From contig OX381704.1 in the NCBI GenBank assembly GCA_947462335.1, positions 47,744,942-47,808,941 on the forward strand: a DNA stretch of 64,000 nt. The letters are read 5' to 3'. Under the pieces are notes generated by a model. The model was not told the origin of the DNA. It ran no database searches and worked only from the letters and a program-made list of their open reading frames with translations. Source of the DNA: Harmothoe impar (lineage: Eukaryota > Annelida > Polychaeta > Phyllodocida > Polynoidae). Positions 24,907 through 38,500 of this stretch are shown here, piece by piece. Numbering within the stretch: position 1 is the first letter of the stretch; every line of letters begins with the position of its first letter. The position numbers were made by a program, and so were the translations under genes.

Positions 24907-27900
24907 TAGGAGGCCCATTTTCGGCATCTATTGAATTTGTATTTCAATGTTCATGCAACAGGGCGGGGGGGGGGGGGGCTATGTTCAGCGGGGTTAATTA
25001 GGGTTACCTTTTGTAGATATTTTGGTCAAAATGTATGGAGGGGGGTTGAGGATTTCTGGAGGGGGGTGCCTACCTTATGAATGTGGAGGATGCAGACTTT
25101 TTCTTCAATGTGCCTGCAATGTTCACAGGGAGCCCATTCAGGACTAGGCCTACCTCTACAATAATGTTTGCCTCAGTGTGCATCCAATATGTGGAGGGGG
25201 CCCATTTAATGCTACCATTCAAAGAATTCAAGTGGCAATGTAGGCCTACGGTACCTACAGTGTGTGGAAGGATGGACCAAAAGGAAATGGAAAAGGGGAA
25301 AAGGGAGAAAAAAATAAGGAAGTATAATCACTATGTTGGCACTTTGCCAGCAATCTGAAGAAGGTATATTTAGGACTACATTTCAGAAAATTGATGTTGC
25401 AATGTGCAGTGTTATTTCTTGCCACTATATTTTATGTCAGACTAGCTGGCGAGGCCGACAAAGGGGTTTCCTAATGAGAGCACAGCAGGGTAAGGGCAGC
25501 AGACATTATATCCACATCACTGCGTGGGTGCCAGTCTGAACCATAAAATGACCACTGTAGGTTGTAGAAGATTAGCTACTGATATCCATCCTACCCAGCT
25601 GTTCCCCTGCCTATCCCTGCCTTTGCGAATGACCGGGGCGAATGACTGCACTTTCATTTGCCCTTTCTTCTGCTAGCCCCTTTTCACTTTCTTTAACTTC
25701 TTTTACCTATGCCTCTAACGTCTCCCCCTATCCATGTATCTCTTTCATTGCACACCTTACTTTTGTCTATGCTTCCCTCTATGATTGTCTCTTCCCTGCT
25801 CCTCTCTCTCTGTGTCTGTCCCTTCTCTGCTCCGCTCTCCCTGCCCTTATCTAAATAACCTAGCTACCAGTTGACGTTACATCCCCAACCAACGTTTCCT
25901 CCTTTCTATCTCTCCTTGTGTGTATCCTTTGCCCCCTCCAGACTGGGTCTCCTGCCTACCCATCTGTTGATCTACCCCTCTTGCTGCCTACTCATCTGAC
26001 AACAAATCAGGGCAGTAGGAAAGCAGTATAAAGGCAGTTTGAGGCAAACAAATGAAATGTTAGAAGACACTGAAAAATTACCTAGGTTGGAAGAGAGTGG
26101 TCAGGTGAGGGTAGAGAAGTAGAGATGGGCTAGAAAAGGGATTGGCTGGCAGAGAGATAGTCAGAGAGCAACAGACAGGGGTAGAAACAGTGTGACAGGG
26201 CTAGAAAGAAGGAGAGACAGTCAAGAATAGGGAAGGAATAGGCAGGGAGATGGGCAGAAAATGAATATTTATTAGTTAGAAATATAGCAAGATAGACATG
26301 AAATTGATAGATAGAGAATGGGTAGACAGGAGGAAGGATTTCCATGGGAAGGAATAGATAGAAAGCATTGCCCCATCGCTTAGATATCTCAGGGGTATAT
26401 AGGGAGATAGTATATTTGTAAACCCACCATAGATATATTCATGAAACAATTTTAATCGAGATATGATTTAGACCAACATGAATATGAGTGTCTTGTGGAG
26501 ACTAGTTGAAAATAGAGGGGGTGGAGAACTGCTGTTATCTTAACACTGTGTATATGATAACAGAGACAACCTTAGATAGTTGATTAGGGGTTGAGCACGG
26601 TCCCACCCCTATTCTGGTGGCCTTAGGCCTACACATGCCCCCCTGGGATAGAATCTTAACCTCTCCTACGGTAACGCCATCTAGTGGAAATGGCTGATGA
26701 AATGAGTGTATAGTGCCATAAAAGTCTCCACTCATGCAGAGTTACTACAATCAATACGCTTAAACTGTTAATATATTACACGCATTGTGATAACCATACA
26801 CAAATGACAGAAACAATAACTATATAAGCCGAGTTCTCATGATAAGGCCACTTACAAAAAAAAAAGGTTTCTCATCACCGCGCGCATCATAAAATTCAGC
26901 TTTTAAGGAAACCTTATTATATTTTTTGGCAATTCTTTAATGAAAAATATAATAGAAATGGACGAATATTGGCATATTTGGTATCAAATTAAAGCTAACG
27001 CTGCTAGTAATGCAGTAAGATAGAAACAACTTACATTTCCCCCACTTCTAAAGATCAATAAATTCTTAACTACTAAAATTTGAATATTAGCCTAGATACA
27101 TTTTAGCTCGCAAGTAAAAAAGATAGAAAAAAAAGCCTCCTTCCTTTTTTCAGTCCTTGGTGATGAGAACTCACTTTTTTGAGTGGCCTCATATATAGTA
27201 TGTCCTCCATTGCAAGTTGCTGAGCATTTTGCAATAGTTTTAGTTCACATTGATTAAAATCTGATTCTAGGCTTATAGCGCGGTGTTCCATTTATATTCT
27301 TGGGTGAAATATTCATCCAAGGTAAAAAAGAAAATTAAAAAGAAGGTTGTGTTTCAGGCAACATGGTCCGACATTATTTGTTTTAATGTTGACAGTATAC
27401 AAGGGGTGGGTTGCGCATCGTCACATTGACACGCAGCTCATCAAGATGACTCACTGATTCCTTCAGTATAAACTAGGAATATCACGAATCTGTTGGATAA
27501 ATTGAATAGGTACGAATGGAAGTATGAGTGGCTTAATTTTATACTAAAAAGATTATATCCCACACATCGGATATACACGATTTATACACGCAATATCTGT
27601 TATAATTGCATGTAAGTATAGATTCACGATAAGTATGTTTCTACATGAATCAGTACAATAGGCTTACCTGTCTCAATTTTATGCAATGGTGACAATCAGG
27701 TCCACAAATTACAATAAAGCTGCGCTTTGTTTTAATTCGACGTTAGTTCAGAGAGGTGTCCTCGGTGTCTGATCCCCTCTACTATTTACACGTGACCACA
27801 CTTCCATTGACTATTGACATAATATGTGTATTATAACATGGATGCATCTATTCACATAACTGCTATTACCTATCATATATGTGCAATATACATACAGGCA

Positions 27901-29509
27901 GATATAACGCATCACAAAAAACAATGTTTGCGATGAGTGACAATGTAATTTCATATTGGCTCTATAGTAGCCTAAAACTATTTTTATATCATTTCATTTC
28001 ATTTCATTTCAATTCGTCTGGAATAAAAAAAAGCCATAACGGAATATAATAGTTTTGTTCTTGTTGCATGCTATTGGGCTATATACGTAGACTAATAGCC
28101 CTATAGTTTCTATATAGTTCAAAATGTTGATATCTTATACGTCGTTGAATTATTGTCGGGGTGGGTATAACAAGCATGACTTAAAAAAAAGAGTCCCATT
28201 ATTGTGTTACCTACTTATGTCTTTAATGGAAGCGAAAATGGGAAAGGCGGTTTATCGAATGTTAATCAGGGGTCATTTTTTAAAACAATTAATATTCAGG
28301 GTGGTGGATCTTTTTTCCTCCCCATCCTCTTCACACGCACCTGGGGTCTGATCATGGGTTCTTTACTAGGCCCTACTATTGTTCTGAAACCCTCTTAAAT
28401 AGGCCTAGCTAGACTAACTCGCACTTCATGTATAAAAAGTATCTACTACAGTCTGTTCTTTAATAGACATTCGGGAATTGAGAGGAAAAACATTACGGGG
28501 GGTGCAGAGGGGTCCCCCCCCCCCCTGAGGTCGGAAAGTCGCCGAAATTAAGGGCTCCAGGTCACAAAGTCCATAAAAAACAAATAGACAAAGGTTCACG
28601 AGTATTGTTCCCCACTGAGGGTTATTTCACGAGGATTTTTTATGTTATTTAATAATTTAAAAAGCCGTGAAATACGGAAAAGGGTTATTTAACAGGGGGT
28701 GTTAGAGACGGCCGTATTCACCATGAAAAAGATATAGATATGTGTACAGGCAAGGGAAAAGGGTACTCTGAGGAAAAAGCCAACTTTGAAATTGACGTCA
28801 AAAGCTTTCCAGTGATATATTGCACCAGAAGATATTATTTCTAGTCTTTGAGAAATGAGTTCATGAATATGTGTGGGCATCACCCCTTCCAAAATCCAAA
28901 TAAGCTCTATATCTCATATTTTCCAAGATATCCCTATTTAATTAGCATTATTTATGATAATTAGAAATTTATGATACATTTTCATTCTTTAAGTCATAAA
29001 ATTCGATCTAGTAATCATAATTTTGTTCTGTTTTCACCATGGCAATCCTCACAAATCATTTTATCAATTTATGTCTTAATTTCCTCTATTTGGAATAAAA
29101 ATCATGTTTCTATGGCAACACATATCAACAAGCACACCCATTTAGGCTTTAAAACGTTCCTTTTACCTGCCAAATAAAGAAGCTTTTTGCCAAAAATGGA
29201 ATGTTGTATGTAATCCCATTGAATTCTCCAGAAAAAAGTACCCAAGAGCAATTTTTAGCCTAAATCTTTCATTTTAGGCCATAGTGGTGCCCCCTGGTGG
29301 CTAAAAGCGGAACTAATCCCGCGGGGACCATCCTTTCTGCTTGCCTGCTCACATATTTCCACCGAACATATGAATAGGCCTATACATAGACCGATAGCAC
29401 ACATCTGTTGGGTCTTCCTGAGGCATGTTATCCGGTCGCTTGCCGTCGGTTGGCGCGGCGGGAAAACTTGCCACCTGGTGGCATTCATCGGCACCATTAT
29501 TGATAATCT
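24907..29509. other. Gene-free interval between the LicD-like gene and LRPPRC
   Basis: No exon could be supported. A pyrimidine-rich stretch (25640-25980) is followed by a purine-rich stretch (26060-26350), a sharp strand-composition switch. A MITE lies at 26846-27188. An (ATTTC)n tail near 27988-28010 and a C/G-tract block near 28500-28550 look like ends of old repeats. Confidence 0.5.
26846..27188. mobile_element. MITE with GGCCACTCAAAAAA termini, copy 2 (inverted)
   Basis: Same family as 8677-9054 but in opposite orientation. The left end GGCCACTTACAAAA is followed by TTTCTCATCACC, and the right end is TTTTTTGAGTGGCC. The interiors align when one is reverse-complemented (shared TTTGGTATCAAATTAAAGCT and ACATTTTAG phrases). 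The flank is TAA on the left and TCA on the right, a worn target duplication. Confidence 0.75.
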
Positions 29510-29518
29510 ACTTCCGGT
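29510..29518 (-). promoter_or_regulatory. ETS/GABPA (NRF-2) consensus site in the LRPPRC promoter
   Basis: ACTTCCGGT, the complement of the textbook ETS/GABPA site ACCGGAAGT, lies 50 bp before the LRPPRC start codon. GABPA/NRF-2 sites are characteristic of promoters of nuclear-encoded mitochondrial proteins, so position and gene type agree. Binding is not shown. Confidence 0.5.
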
Positions 29519-29567
29519 GTCTACAATCAACTTCCCGGCCGGCGTGCACTTGACTTGTCTTGTCAAA

Positions 29568-32500
29568 ATGTCATCACTGTTACGGGGCACCCGGCTTCTC
29601 CTAAGTCATAGTTTAAGGCGGATTTCATATGTAGCATCGCCCAGAGTAGTAACCCAGACCTTAAGAAAGAATAGACCATGGACATCACCAGTATACACGA
29701 GGTAAGTGGCGCATCTCTGCATGCTGCAATATCAAAACAACCCCACATCACCCACGTGAAACTTTGTCGGCCTGGCCGAAGAATATATAATCCCATAGCT
29801 AGAATAGCAACTCCAAAATAAACCACCATTTCTGATAAGATCATGTCGTGGCTTTGAGCCAGCTCTTTACTTCGGGAAATTGTCGAGGGACCGTGAGAAC
29901 GTAGTTTTATTTGCACCCATGACCTTCACTGAAAGCTACAAAATCACCGATTATCGCTCACAACAGTATCACTCTCACTCTCAGTGAGACCCAGACTCTA
30001 GTCAGAGTCAGACTCAGTCAGTTTCCGAGTCTGATTGACAGCTAGCAGGCTACTATAGTCTATAAGCATGTGGCAGTGTTACTAAAACAGTCAGAAACAG
30101 TCCCATTTAGCGTTGGTTGGGTGTATTTTATATAGATAATACTGCCCAGAGCCTGCAGTCCTCACTCAGAGTCAGAGGCCTAGCACTTAGGGAGTGTTCA
30201 TTTATTATTTACAGGGGGGGGGGGTGGTGGGTTTGGGGGGGGGGGGCGTAAAAATTTCCGACCCCTTCTGAGGGGGGGGGGGCGTAAAAAATTCTGACCC
30301 CTCTTGGGGGGGGGGGGCGTAAAAATTTAAGCCCCTTTTTAGCCCAAAAGCCCGTGCATTACTATAGTTCAAAGGGGGGGGGGGCGAAAAATTTTCGGCG
30401 CCTTCGGCGAGGGGGGCGCAAAATGTTACACGCGCTCTCGAGGGGGGGGCGTAAAAAGTTTTCGCCCCTCCGAAATCTCACCACCCCCCCCCCTGTAATT
30501 AATAAATGAACACTCCCTTAGGGAGTGATCATTTATTATCAACAGGGGGGGGGCAAAAAAATTTGGACCCCTCTTGGGGGGGGGGGCAAAAAAATTTAAC
30601 CTGTGTTGAGCCAAAAAGCCCGCGCGTTACTATGCTTCAAAGGGCCCGCGCGCGAGCCGATTTTCGACCCTAAGGGGGGGGGGGAAATTTTGACCCCTTA
30701 ACCGGGGGGGTGGCAAAAAAATTTGGACCCCTCTGGGGGGGGGGGGGGGGCAAAAAAATTTGACCTGTTTTGAGCCAAAAAGCCCGCGCGTTACTATGCT
30801 TCAAAGGGCCCGCGCGCGAGCCGATTTTCGACCCTAAGGGGGGGGGGTAAAAAATTTTGACCCCTTGACCGGGGGGGTGGCAAAAAAATTTGGACCCCTC
30901 TTGGGGGGGGGGGGGGCAAAAAAATTTAACCTGTTTTGAGCCAAAAAGCCCGCGCGTTACTATGCTTCAAAGGGCCCGCGCGCGAGCCGATTTTCGACCC
31001 TAAGGGGGGGGGTAAAAAATTTTGAAGCGCTGAAACCCACCACCCCCCCATGTTGTTACAAAATGATCACTCCCTTACTACTTAGTCTTAGACTTAGCAA
31101 TTGGTCTTACTCTTAGCCTTAGGCTTAGCAGTAGTAGAGTGAGAGTCTACTAGTACTAGTATATGTACTCCCCCTGTGTTTGTGGGGACCTTCATGATGG
31201 GAGCATGAAGGAGTAGAATAACTTCATTGGGAGCCTTTCATAATACCAATGGCAATGGGCATACCAGATTTGTAAAAAGGCGACAAAACTTGAGGGATCA
31301 CTTCGACACTTGGTGGACTACTGTGATTGTCACTAACCAACTTGCTGTATTGGCAGCCGCTGTCCATAAATTGGCATAATGGCCATATGCAAAGGCCTGG
31401 GCCTTCTTGCTGGTGGTCTTCCTTGTGATCTCTCCTCAGTGACAGTGAACCATGTCTGAGATATCAAAGGCTGTGGTTTGTCTGGCCCTGCCTACTAGTA
31501 CATGTACTATGGGAGTATGGTACTAACCCAGGCTGCCACCAGGTATGTATGATCAGACAAATAGATGAGCACTTGCTATCCTTTGAAAAGAGTAGGGGAT
31601 GTGGCCCGGTAGCGGTTTTCTCCCTCACGACATAGATCCGGTCATTCATTTCATAGATTTGACCATCCATAGATATGGTCAATGCTGTATTGGGCAAGCA
31701 AAATAAAAATATCTGTCCTACTGCGAGGCAGGCTACCACTATCTGTGGATGACTCTTTGCTAACTTGAGTTAAATAAGTCTGGGGTGTCAATGCACACTT
31801 GAACGTTAAGCATATCAATCAATCAAAAGATAGCAGTAGTACAAGCAAATACAAGCAATCTGTTACTCTGGTATTTAAATTTTAATGTAATTATGATCCA
31901 AGTTAGATGTTTATTGGCTAGTCTATATTAAGTATAACTCTATTGCATTTGCCGATGTCATTATGATTAGATATATCGGTATATGTCATAGGCATTTGGG
32001 ACAGGGGGGAGTGGTTTCACTTAATGTTTAACACTTCAATTAAGTACACAGGGGGAAGGACCTGTACTGCTAGGCTGAAGTAGTGTTACTGCTAACAAGG
32101 GTACTAAAATAAAGGTACATTAATAAAATAATTAAAGCCCCCACGCGACAGAGAACCCATTATGATTACTAGCCAGCACCTTTGTCGGCCTCGCCAGGTT
32201 CTGGTAGACAAAGTATAAGATGTTAGGATCTACATGAAATCCAAATCTAGTTTTTAAAAGCAGAGTATTTTACCACCGGTAGTACCGGTATATACAATAT
32301 AATGATGACTCCCTCTGTTTGTCAGGAACCTTTCGACAGACCCAGCTGTCGAGGCTGAGCCGCAGCATGTGAGTAAGCAAGTTGGTCAGCTGACTGAAGT
32401 AGAGCGACGCTTGGAGCTGCTCGACAGTAATGTCCGCTGGAGAGGCCGCGTCGACCGGGAGGAGGTGGAGGGCGTGCTCAAAGTGTTTAATACTGAGGGT

Positions 32501-35500
32501 AGGTTTATGAGATTTTTATATCTTTTCGTTTCTTAATTAAGACTATATTGTGGTATTTACAAATAGCTTTTCACCATTGTATATCCATAATATTTTGTCC
32601 GCTGATTGTGACTTCATGTTTTTTTTTGTTATTTTTTTGTTATGCGCCTCATATAAACGGTTTATTGATATGATTTTCAGCACTACATTTTGGTCCAGGC
32701 ATACAATATATAAATATGAAATATTGGTACAAGCATGTCCAGTTTTTGCTGCAAGCAGTCCATAACAACTTTGTATCACAGCTACTTTAGGTATGAGCAA
32801 GAGCAGTATAATTAAGCTACAGATAGATATGTTCAGTTTTCTTTCTTTCTTTTCTTTCTCTTTTTCGTTTTTTTGATGTATGTGCCCAAAAAATGTTTCA
32901 GTTCAACCTTAAAGTTAGCTTTTGTATCACAGGGTTGAATATGAGGAGGGAGCTTATTCCACTCTTGAGCCCCTCTATAGAAAGGGCTGCGCTTATAGAA
33001 CTCAGCCTTTGGCCTTCTAAGTGAGAAAGTTGGAAGAAAGTCATTCCTGGTTCTAGGGTTAGGAGTTTGTTTGAGTATTTTCGAGTCTATGTACATGCTA
33101 TTGATGAAGACTTTGTCCCCCATAATTGTACATTTTAGGACATATATCAGAACAACAGGCCCTCATGTTGCTGCGATGTTCCGGATCGCTTATGGTTAAG
33201 GAAAGCCCCACAGAGAGGATGGCGATCTTTGATAAGATATGGCAGACTCTGCAAGACAAAGGTAAGCAGCTAATTATCGCAGTTCTATCTATTGGTAATA
33301 ATTGCCATCTTCTTAATTCATTATCTCCTTGAATTAGACTAACTGGTATCGCTTCGTGCATATAATGCTGGATAAGCCATGTTACCGAGATCCCCAAACT
33401 GGAGGGAAATCCAGAAAAAAAAGTTGATTGTTCTTAGGGCTAGACAAACATGGACACCCGTGTGTTTCAGTTGCCGTGAAGAGTAGGCTCTTACTAAACT
33501 TGATATATTCCCTCTTTGATATAATAGTGTTGATAACTCCATTGATGTGTTGCTATGTATACCATCTGGGATGTTTGATTGGTTCTGTGGCAGGGTTTGA
33601 GCTGAAGACGGGCCACTATAATGCAGCCTTACGGGTGCAGATGGAGAACGGACATAAGTTCTCGGCTACCGATCTCTTATCAGAGATGGAGGCCTCTGAT
33701 AATAAGAAACCAAACCGGGTAAGGCAGTGTCTCACCTCCTGAGCTTTTTGTGTATCAAATAGAAACTATGTATGTAACATTGTTGAACATGATTGAAATA
33801 GTTGGGTGCAAGAAGCACATGATCCCAGAATTATTTAAGTTTTATTTTCAACACTAAACCTACAATTATAGAAATGAGAATGTCTGAAATAAATCAATAT
33901 ATGCAATCTGTGCTCTATACCTCTGGCACTTTGGCCTATTATCTGTTAACACAATATCTATTTGACTTCCAGGTGACCTTCCAGTTGCTACTAGCACGTT
34001 ACTGTGAAGACGGGGATGTGGAAGGGGCCACTAAAATCCTCCAGTTCATGAAGACTGAGAAGTTGGCCATTAACGAGACCGTCTTCAACTCTTTAATAAA
34101 GGGCCACCTCAAGAAGGGGTAGGTCATATATCAGCGTATATTTGTAAAGACGATCGACTTTTGGTCAAAGGACGCGGCTTTTAATAGATGACTGATTAGT
34201 GATGAAATATGTTAATCTGCATCTCACCTTATATTAAGAGCCGCATGGCGTCAACCTTTCAACTTATGAAGTATGAGTACATTCCCGGCCAGTAACTCGC
34301 CAGGACTACATTACATAGTACATTAAAGCACTATGACCTGCGTAAAGCAATAATTCATCATTGAGTCATTACCCAACCAGTCTGTTTACCCATGTTGACG
34401 TGAACGTGATATTTTACATTTTCAGAGATGAGGAAGGTGCTAAGGGAGTGATGGAATCTATGAGGTATGTGTTCTTGACTTTTGTATAAAGTATAAGACT
34501 GTCCTACTGCTTCAGTGCCGTCTAAATGATTTTTGCCGACGTTTTGCAAATAGAAAATATTCACGGTGGTCATTATGATCTCCTGATATATTATTGACTC
34601 AGGGTTTAATTAACCCTGAGTAATATACACCTACTAATTTTGCATTTTAAGACAATTTTGTGACATAGGAGAATCGTTGTATTTTGGTTATCATTCGAGA
34701 TAGACAAAAGCGGAAAAAAACATGAGATAGGCAAGGTCGGGGGACAGCATTTTCCGCAATTTTTTTTCTAAAAATCTCAATTTTTCTTGAAGAATATGAA
34801 CTGCGATCTTCACGAATTTATTTCTCTCTTTCACTATTATGGAAATGTAGTAAAAAAAAGCTACCACCTCCATGGGCCTCCATAGGCTGCAAGGCATTAA
34901 GTTTTTGGGTGCAAGATAGAAATGACATTTTGAGCGGATTTGCCCGTATTTCTCTCTTTCTACCCCCAAAGCGGGCAAAAACTGGGCACATTCTACCGCC
35001 AGGACCTATGGAACAAGTCACATCCACTCTTTATCTTTATGTTAACAGATAGCGGTTATGATACAGATAGCGAATGTACACCAGGGGCGGGGGGACAGGG
35101 GATGGACGGCAAAGGCATGGACGCGTAACACACGCCGCCCTGTAGCCGACCGACACGGCGAAACGGAAACGGCGATGGTGTCGCTGCTGATGCTCCGATC
35201 GACTCGCTTTACGGCCGAGACGTAAAACAGCGGTTACGCGCTGCTGGGCGCTGACGCCGACAGCCACCTGCTCACCCCCAGCCACCTGCTTTCCCACAGC
35301 CACCTGCTCACCTACAGCCACCACCTGGAATTTGATTATATATAACTTCCAATATATGAAATTAGGGTAGCTTTTTCTGGCGATTACGATTCTGCCGTCA
35401 GAAATGAGAAATCATGTATTGTACTCAAATTAGATCACTCATTCGAATTCATTTTTGATGCCAGAATTGACAGATTACCCTGAGTCATCTGTGAGGCCAC

Positions 35501-38500
35501 TCACACACTCCATTTTTTAAAAATACGCTAATTACCTAGTGGTAGACGTGCATTTTAGATTTCAAAATAGCACATCACATTAAACATACACTAATAAGGC
35601 CTGCGTCTATAGTACTTAGCCTGCCACTGTGTATGAGTAGTTAATTCAGGCCACATCGCAGTACCTCCGTGTACATGAAAGGTTCTCGGCAACATTGTTG
35701 ATATATTATCAGAGTCTAGGTGTACAGTATGGTGTATGGCGCGATTACGAATAGTCCCAGTACCTTATACCAATTAACATTTCGCGTTTCAGGATGGCTG
35801 GCTTGGAGCCTTCCAGTGAGACCTACAAAACCTTCCTCTGTTGTCATGCCGCAAAGGGGGACATGGCTGCTATGCAAAAGGTAAATAGAAGTTAGCTTAC
35901 TCAAAAGACACTACAATAGAATACCATAAATTCTAAGAGTACAAATTCAACAATGAGAAGTCAAACTTTGCACAATTGGACAATGTATATTTAGAATTCA
36001 TATTCTATATATGTGCTTTATGCATCTTCAAAGATAGATTGATTCACCGATATGTTAATGTGTGTGCATCAGTAATGTTTTTCTCCTTGGTTTAGACAAT
36101 CGAAGATGCCCAGAAAGAAGAATCTCAGCTGACGTCACGCCAAATATTGGAAGCAGTGCTTGCACTTGCTGAGAATGGCCACAAGAATCTCATTGAACAA
36201 GTGAGTAAACCCCACAAGAATATTTTTGACAAAGATTAAAAAAATAAATAAATAGATAAACCCCACGAGAAATCACGGTGATTCGGTAACACTACAAAAA
36301 TGTACAATTTAAAAGTTGACATTCATTACAGACTCACAATACATATGCACTCGTTTCATGCGTGACACTATAGCCGTTTTGAATTTAATTCATATAAGCC
36401 TAAAATTAACTGGAGGAAAACATCGATGACTTTCTTTGAATCACAATACAATACTTGAAACCAAATAGATCCAAGGTATTAAAGGCAGCTGCCTGATATG
36501 ATAAAATATTCTAAAGTGCCGATTATTTAACTGTGGAGGCTCTCGTGAACAGGAATGCGGCCATGCATTCTAATATTCACTTCATTTCTGAAACTGGTGC
36601 TGACTTTACCAATAGCTGGTAGAGAAGGTCTACTCGCCAGGGCTGCATTCATACATCATGTTAACCCTTCGGGCGTGTATCAACCCTTTACCCCAGTTGA
36701 TGACCCATGTGCGAACTGATGCCAACCACGACACATTGAACTGTGCGCACCAACTCATCGCCTGTGGTCACGAGGAGGCAGCCGTCCAGGTTTACTTGAA
36801 CCTGTCACCGCGTGACGATACTCCAGATGCCGCACAATCCGGTGCTAAAGCCATCATCCGCACCATGGTTCTTAACAACACGGTAGGTAGTCATTGTGAA
36901 CTCAATGAAAATGGATTAAGGGTAACTTGATGTGAAACAATACCGGTGATTCATCTAAATCTACTGAGAATATATATTTAAGCATTTGAATATGCAATTC
37001 GAATATACCTGTGAATAAAAGGCTGATTTTAAGTGCACAAACAAGCATAGGTGTGATATTTCTTGAATGAAAAGCATTGATTGAAATGCCTCCCAAAGCC
37101 ACATAATGCGCTTCAGCAGAAACTGTTTTCAGCATTTATAATTTATAATAGGATGTTATCAGTATCGGAATTTACCCATTGAATTCAATTTTATAACTCA
37201 GCCATTTAGATTTGTATCTTAATTACTCCTATTATAAATCTGTTTCAATTTCAGCCCTTCGAGAGCCTCAAGTCAGCCGTGGATGTTTTGAGAACAAATG
37301 GAAGACTAGACGAGGAGGGATCCAGACTTCTGTCTTTTTTGGGAATCAACTACGGAAGACCCCACATTGCCATAGATGGCTTTAAGGCTATGAAGACAGA
37401 TGTAAGAATAATTATTCTGTAGGAGAGTAAAGTGGGGGGGGGGGGGGGGTATGAGAGAACACTGGAAGAGTAAGATATAATAGAGATTGGGGAATAAAAC
37501 ATATTGTTGCTGAGACAAATTCCGGCTTATGGGGCTAACAATTTCACAAGTACACTTTCAATATTTTCCCATGAAGATGACTTACTTAAAATAGACCTTA
37601 GGAACAATGATATGAGTAAAATGTAGATTCCTCTGCCCATTCGGGTCAGTGCCGGGTTTTGACATGAGTCCTCTTTCCTACCAGACCAGCGATGTGACTG
37701 CATTGCAACTCTGCCATGACACTAGCTGTCGAAATGGCTGTAAACCATGCAGAGGTAGACATCTCACTCCTTCCAGTTACTCCTCTATATATGAGATATT
37801 CTGTTTCCATAGGGACAACCTGTGCGACCGCATTTCTTCTGGCCGGTATTTACGAAACTGGGTAGACGGCCGGACCTTGAAGGTAAGACACTTCGTCATT
37901 TCTAAGATGTATCAGCATGTGCGGATGGAATAAATTATTTCAAGTTCTGATGAGTGAACTTTCCATCAACGTTTGTAGAAAAGAGAGGACTGTAATATAG
38001 AAGTCTACTTTACAAAAATGATGTATTTTGATCATATATACATAATAATAAAGATTGTATTCTCTTACTTTACCATCAGATATGTACAACGCAGTGTCAG
38101 TAATGGTGACCACGGCCGAGCACAACGACGACTACATCCCAACCCTATACGGTAAAGTGTTCAGACAGCTAGAACGACGACGACAGGACCCTACCACCAT
38201 TGTCACTAAGTTACAGGTACGTCATAGACGTTAAACAAACATCACCAACAAGTTAAATCGTATTATGAAGGCACCAGTTGTCGATGGATAATCTACATAC
38301 GTTTAATAGTATTCATCTGCACTATGGAGATATTGGTACTAAAATAAAAGCATTTACTAAAGCCAATTTCTGAAACAATTTTCCTTTGCCTTCTAAATGA
38401 TACTCTTAACTGGGTCTGCAATTTGTTTTGACTTTAAAATATAGGTTTAGCTCGAAGTATGGTAGAAACTGAATGATGTGTGCTAAATAAAATCTTATAT

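Noticed and set aside
29563..29916. 117-aa minus-strand frame over LRPPRC exon 1
   Set aside because: It is the shadow of exon 1 and its flank, with no domain.
37649..37933. Exon of LRPPRC in the longer open frame (CHDTSCRNGCKPC...)
   Set aside because: It breaks the phase with the next exon. The other frame from 37813 gives RPHFFWP, which matches the known protein and restores phase.
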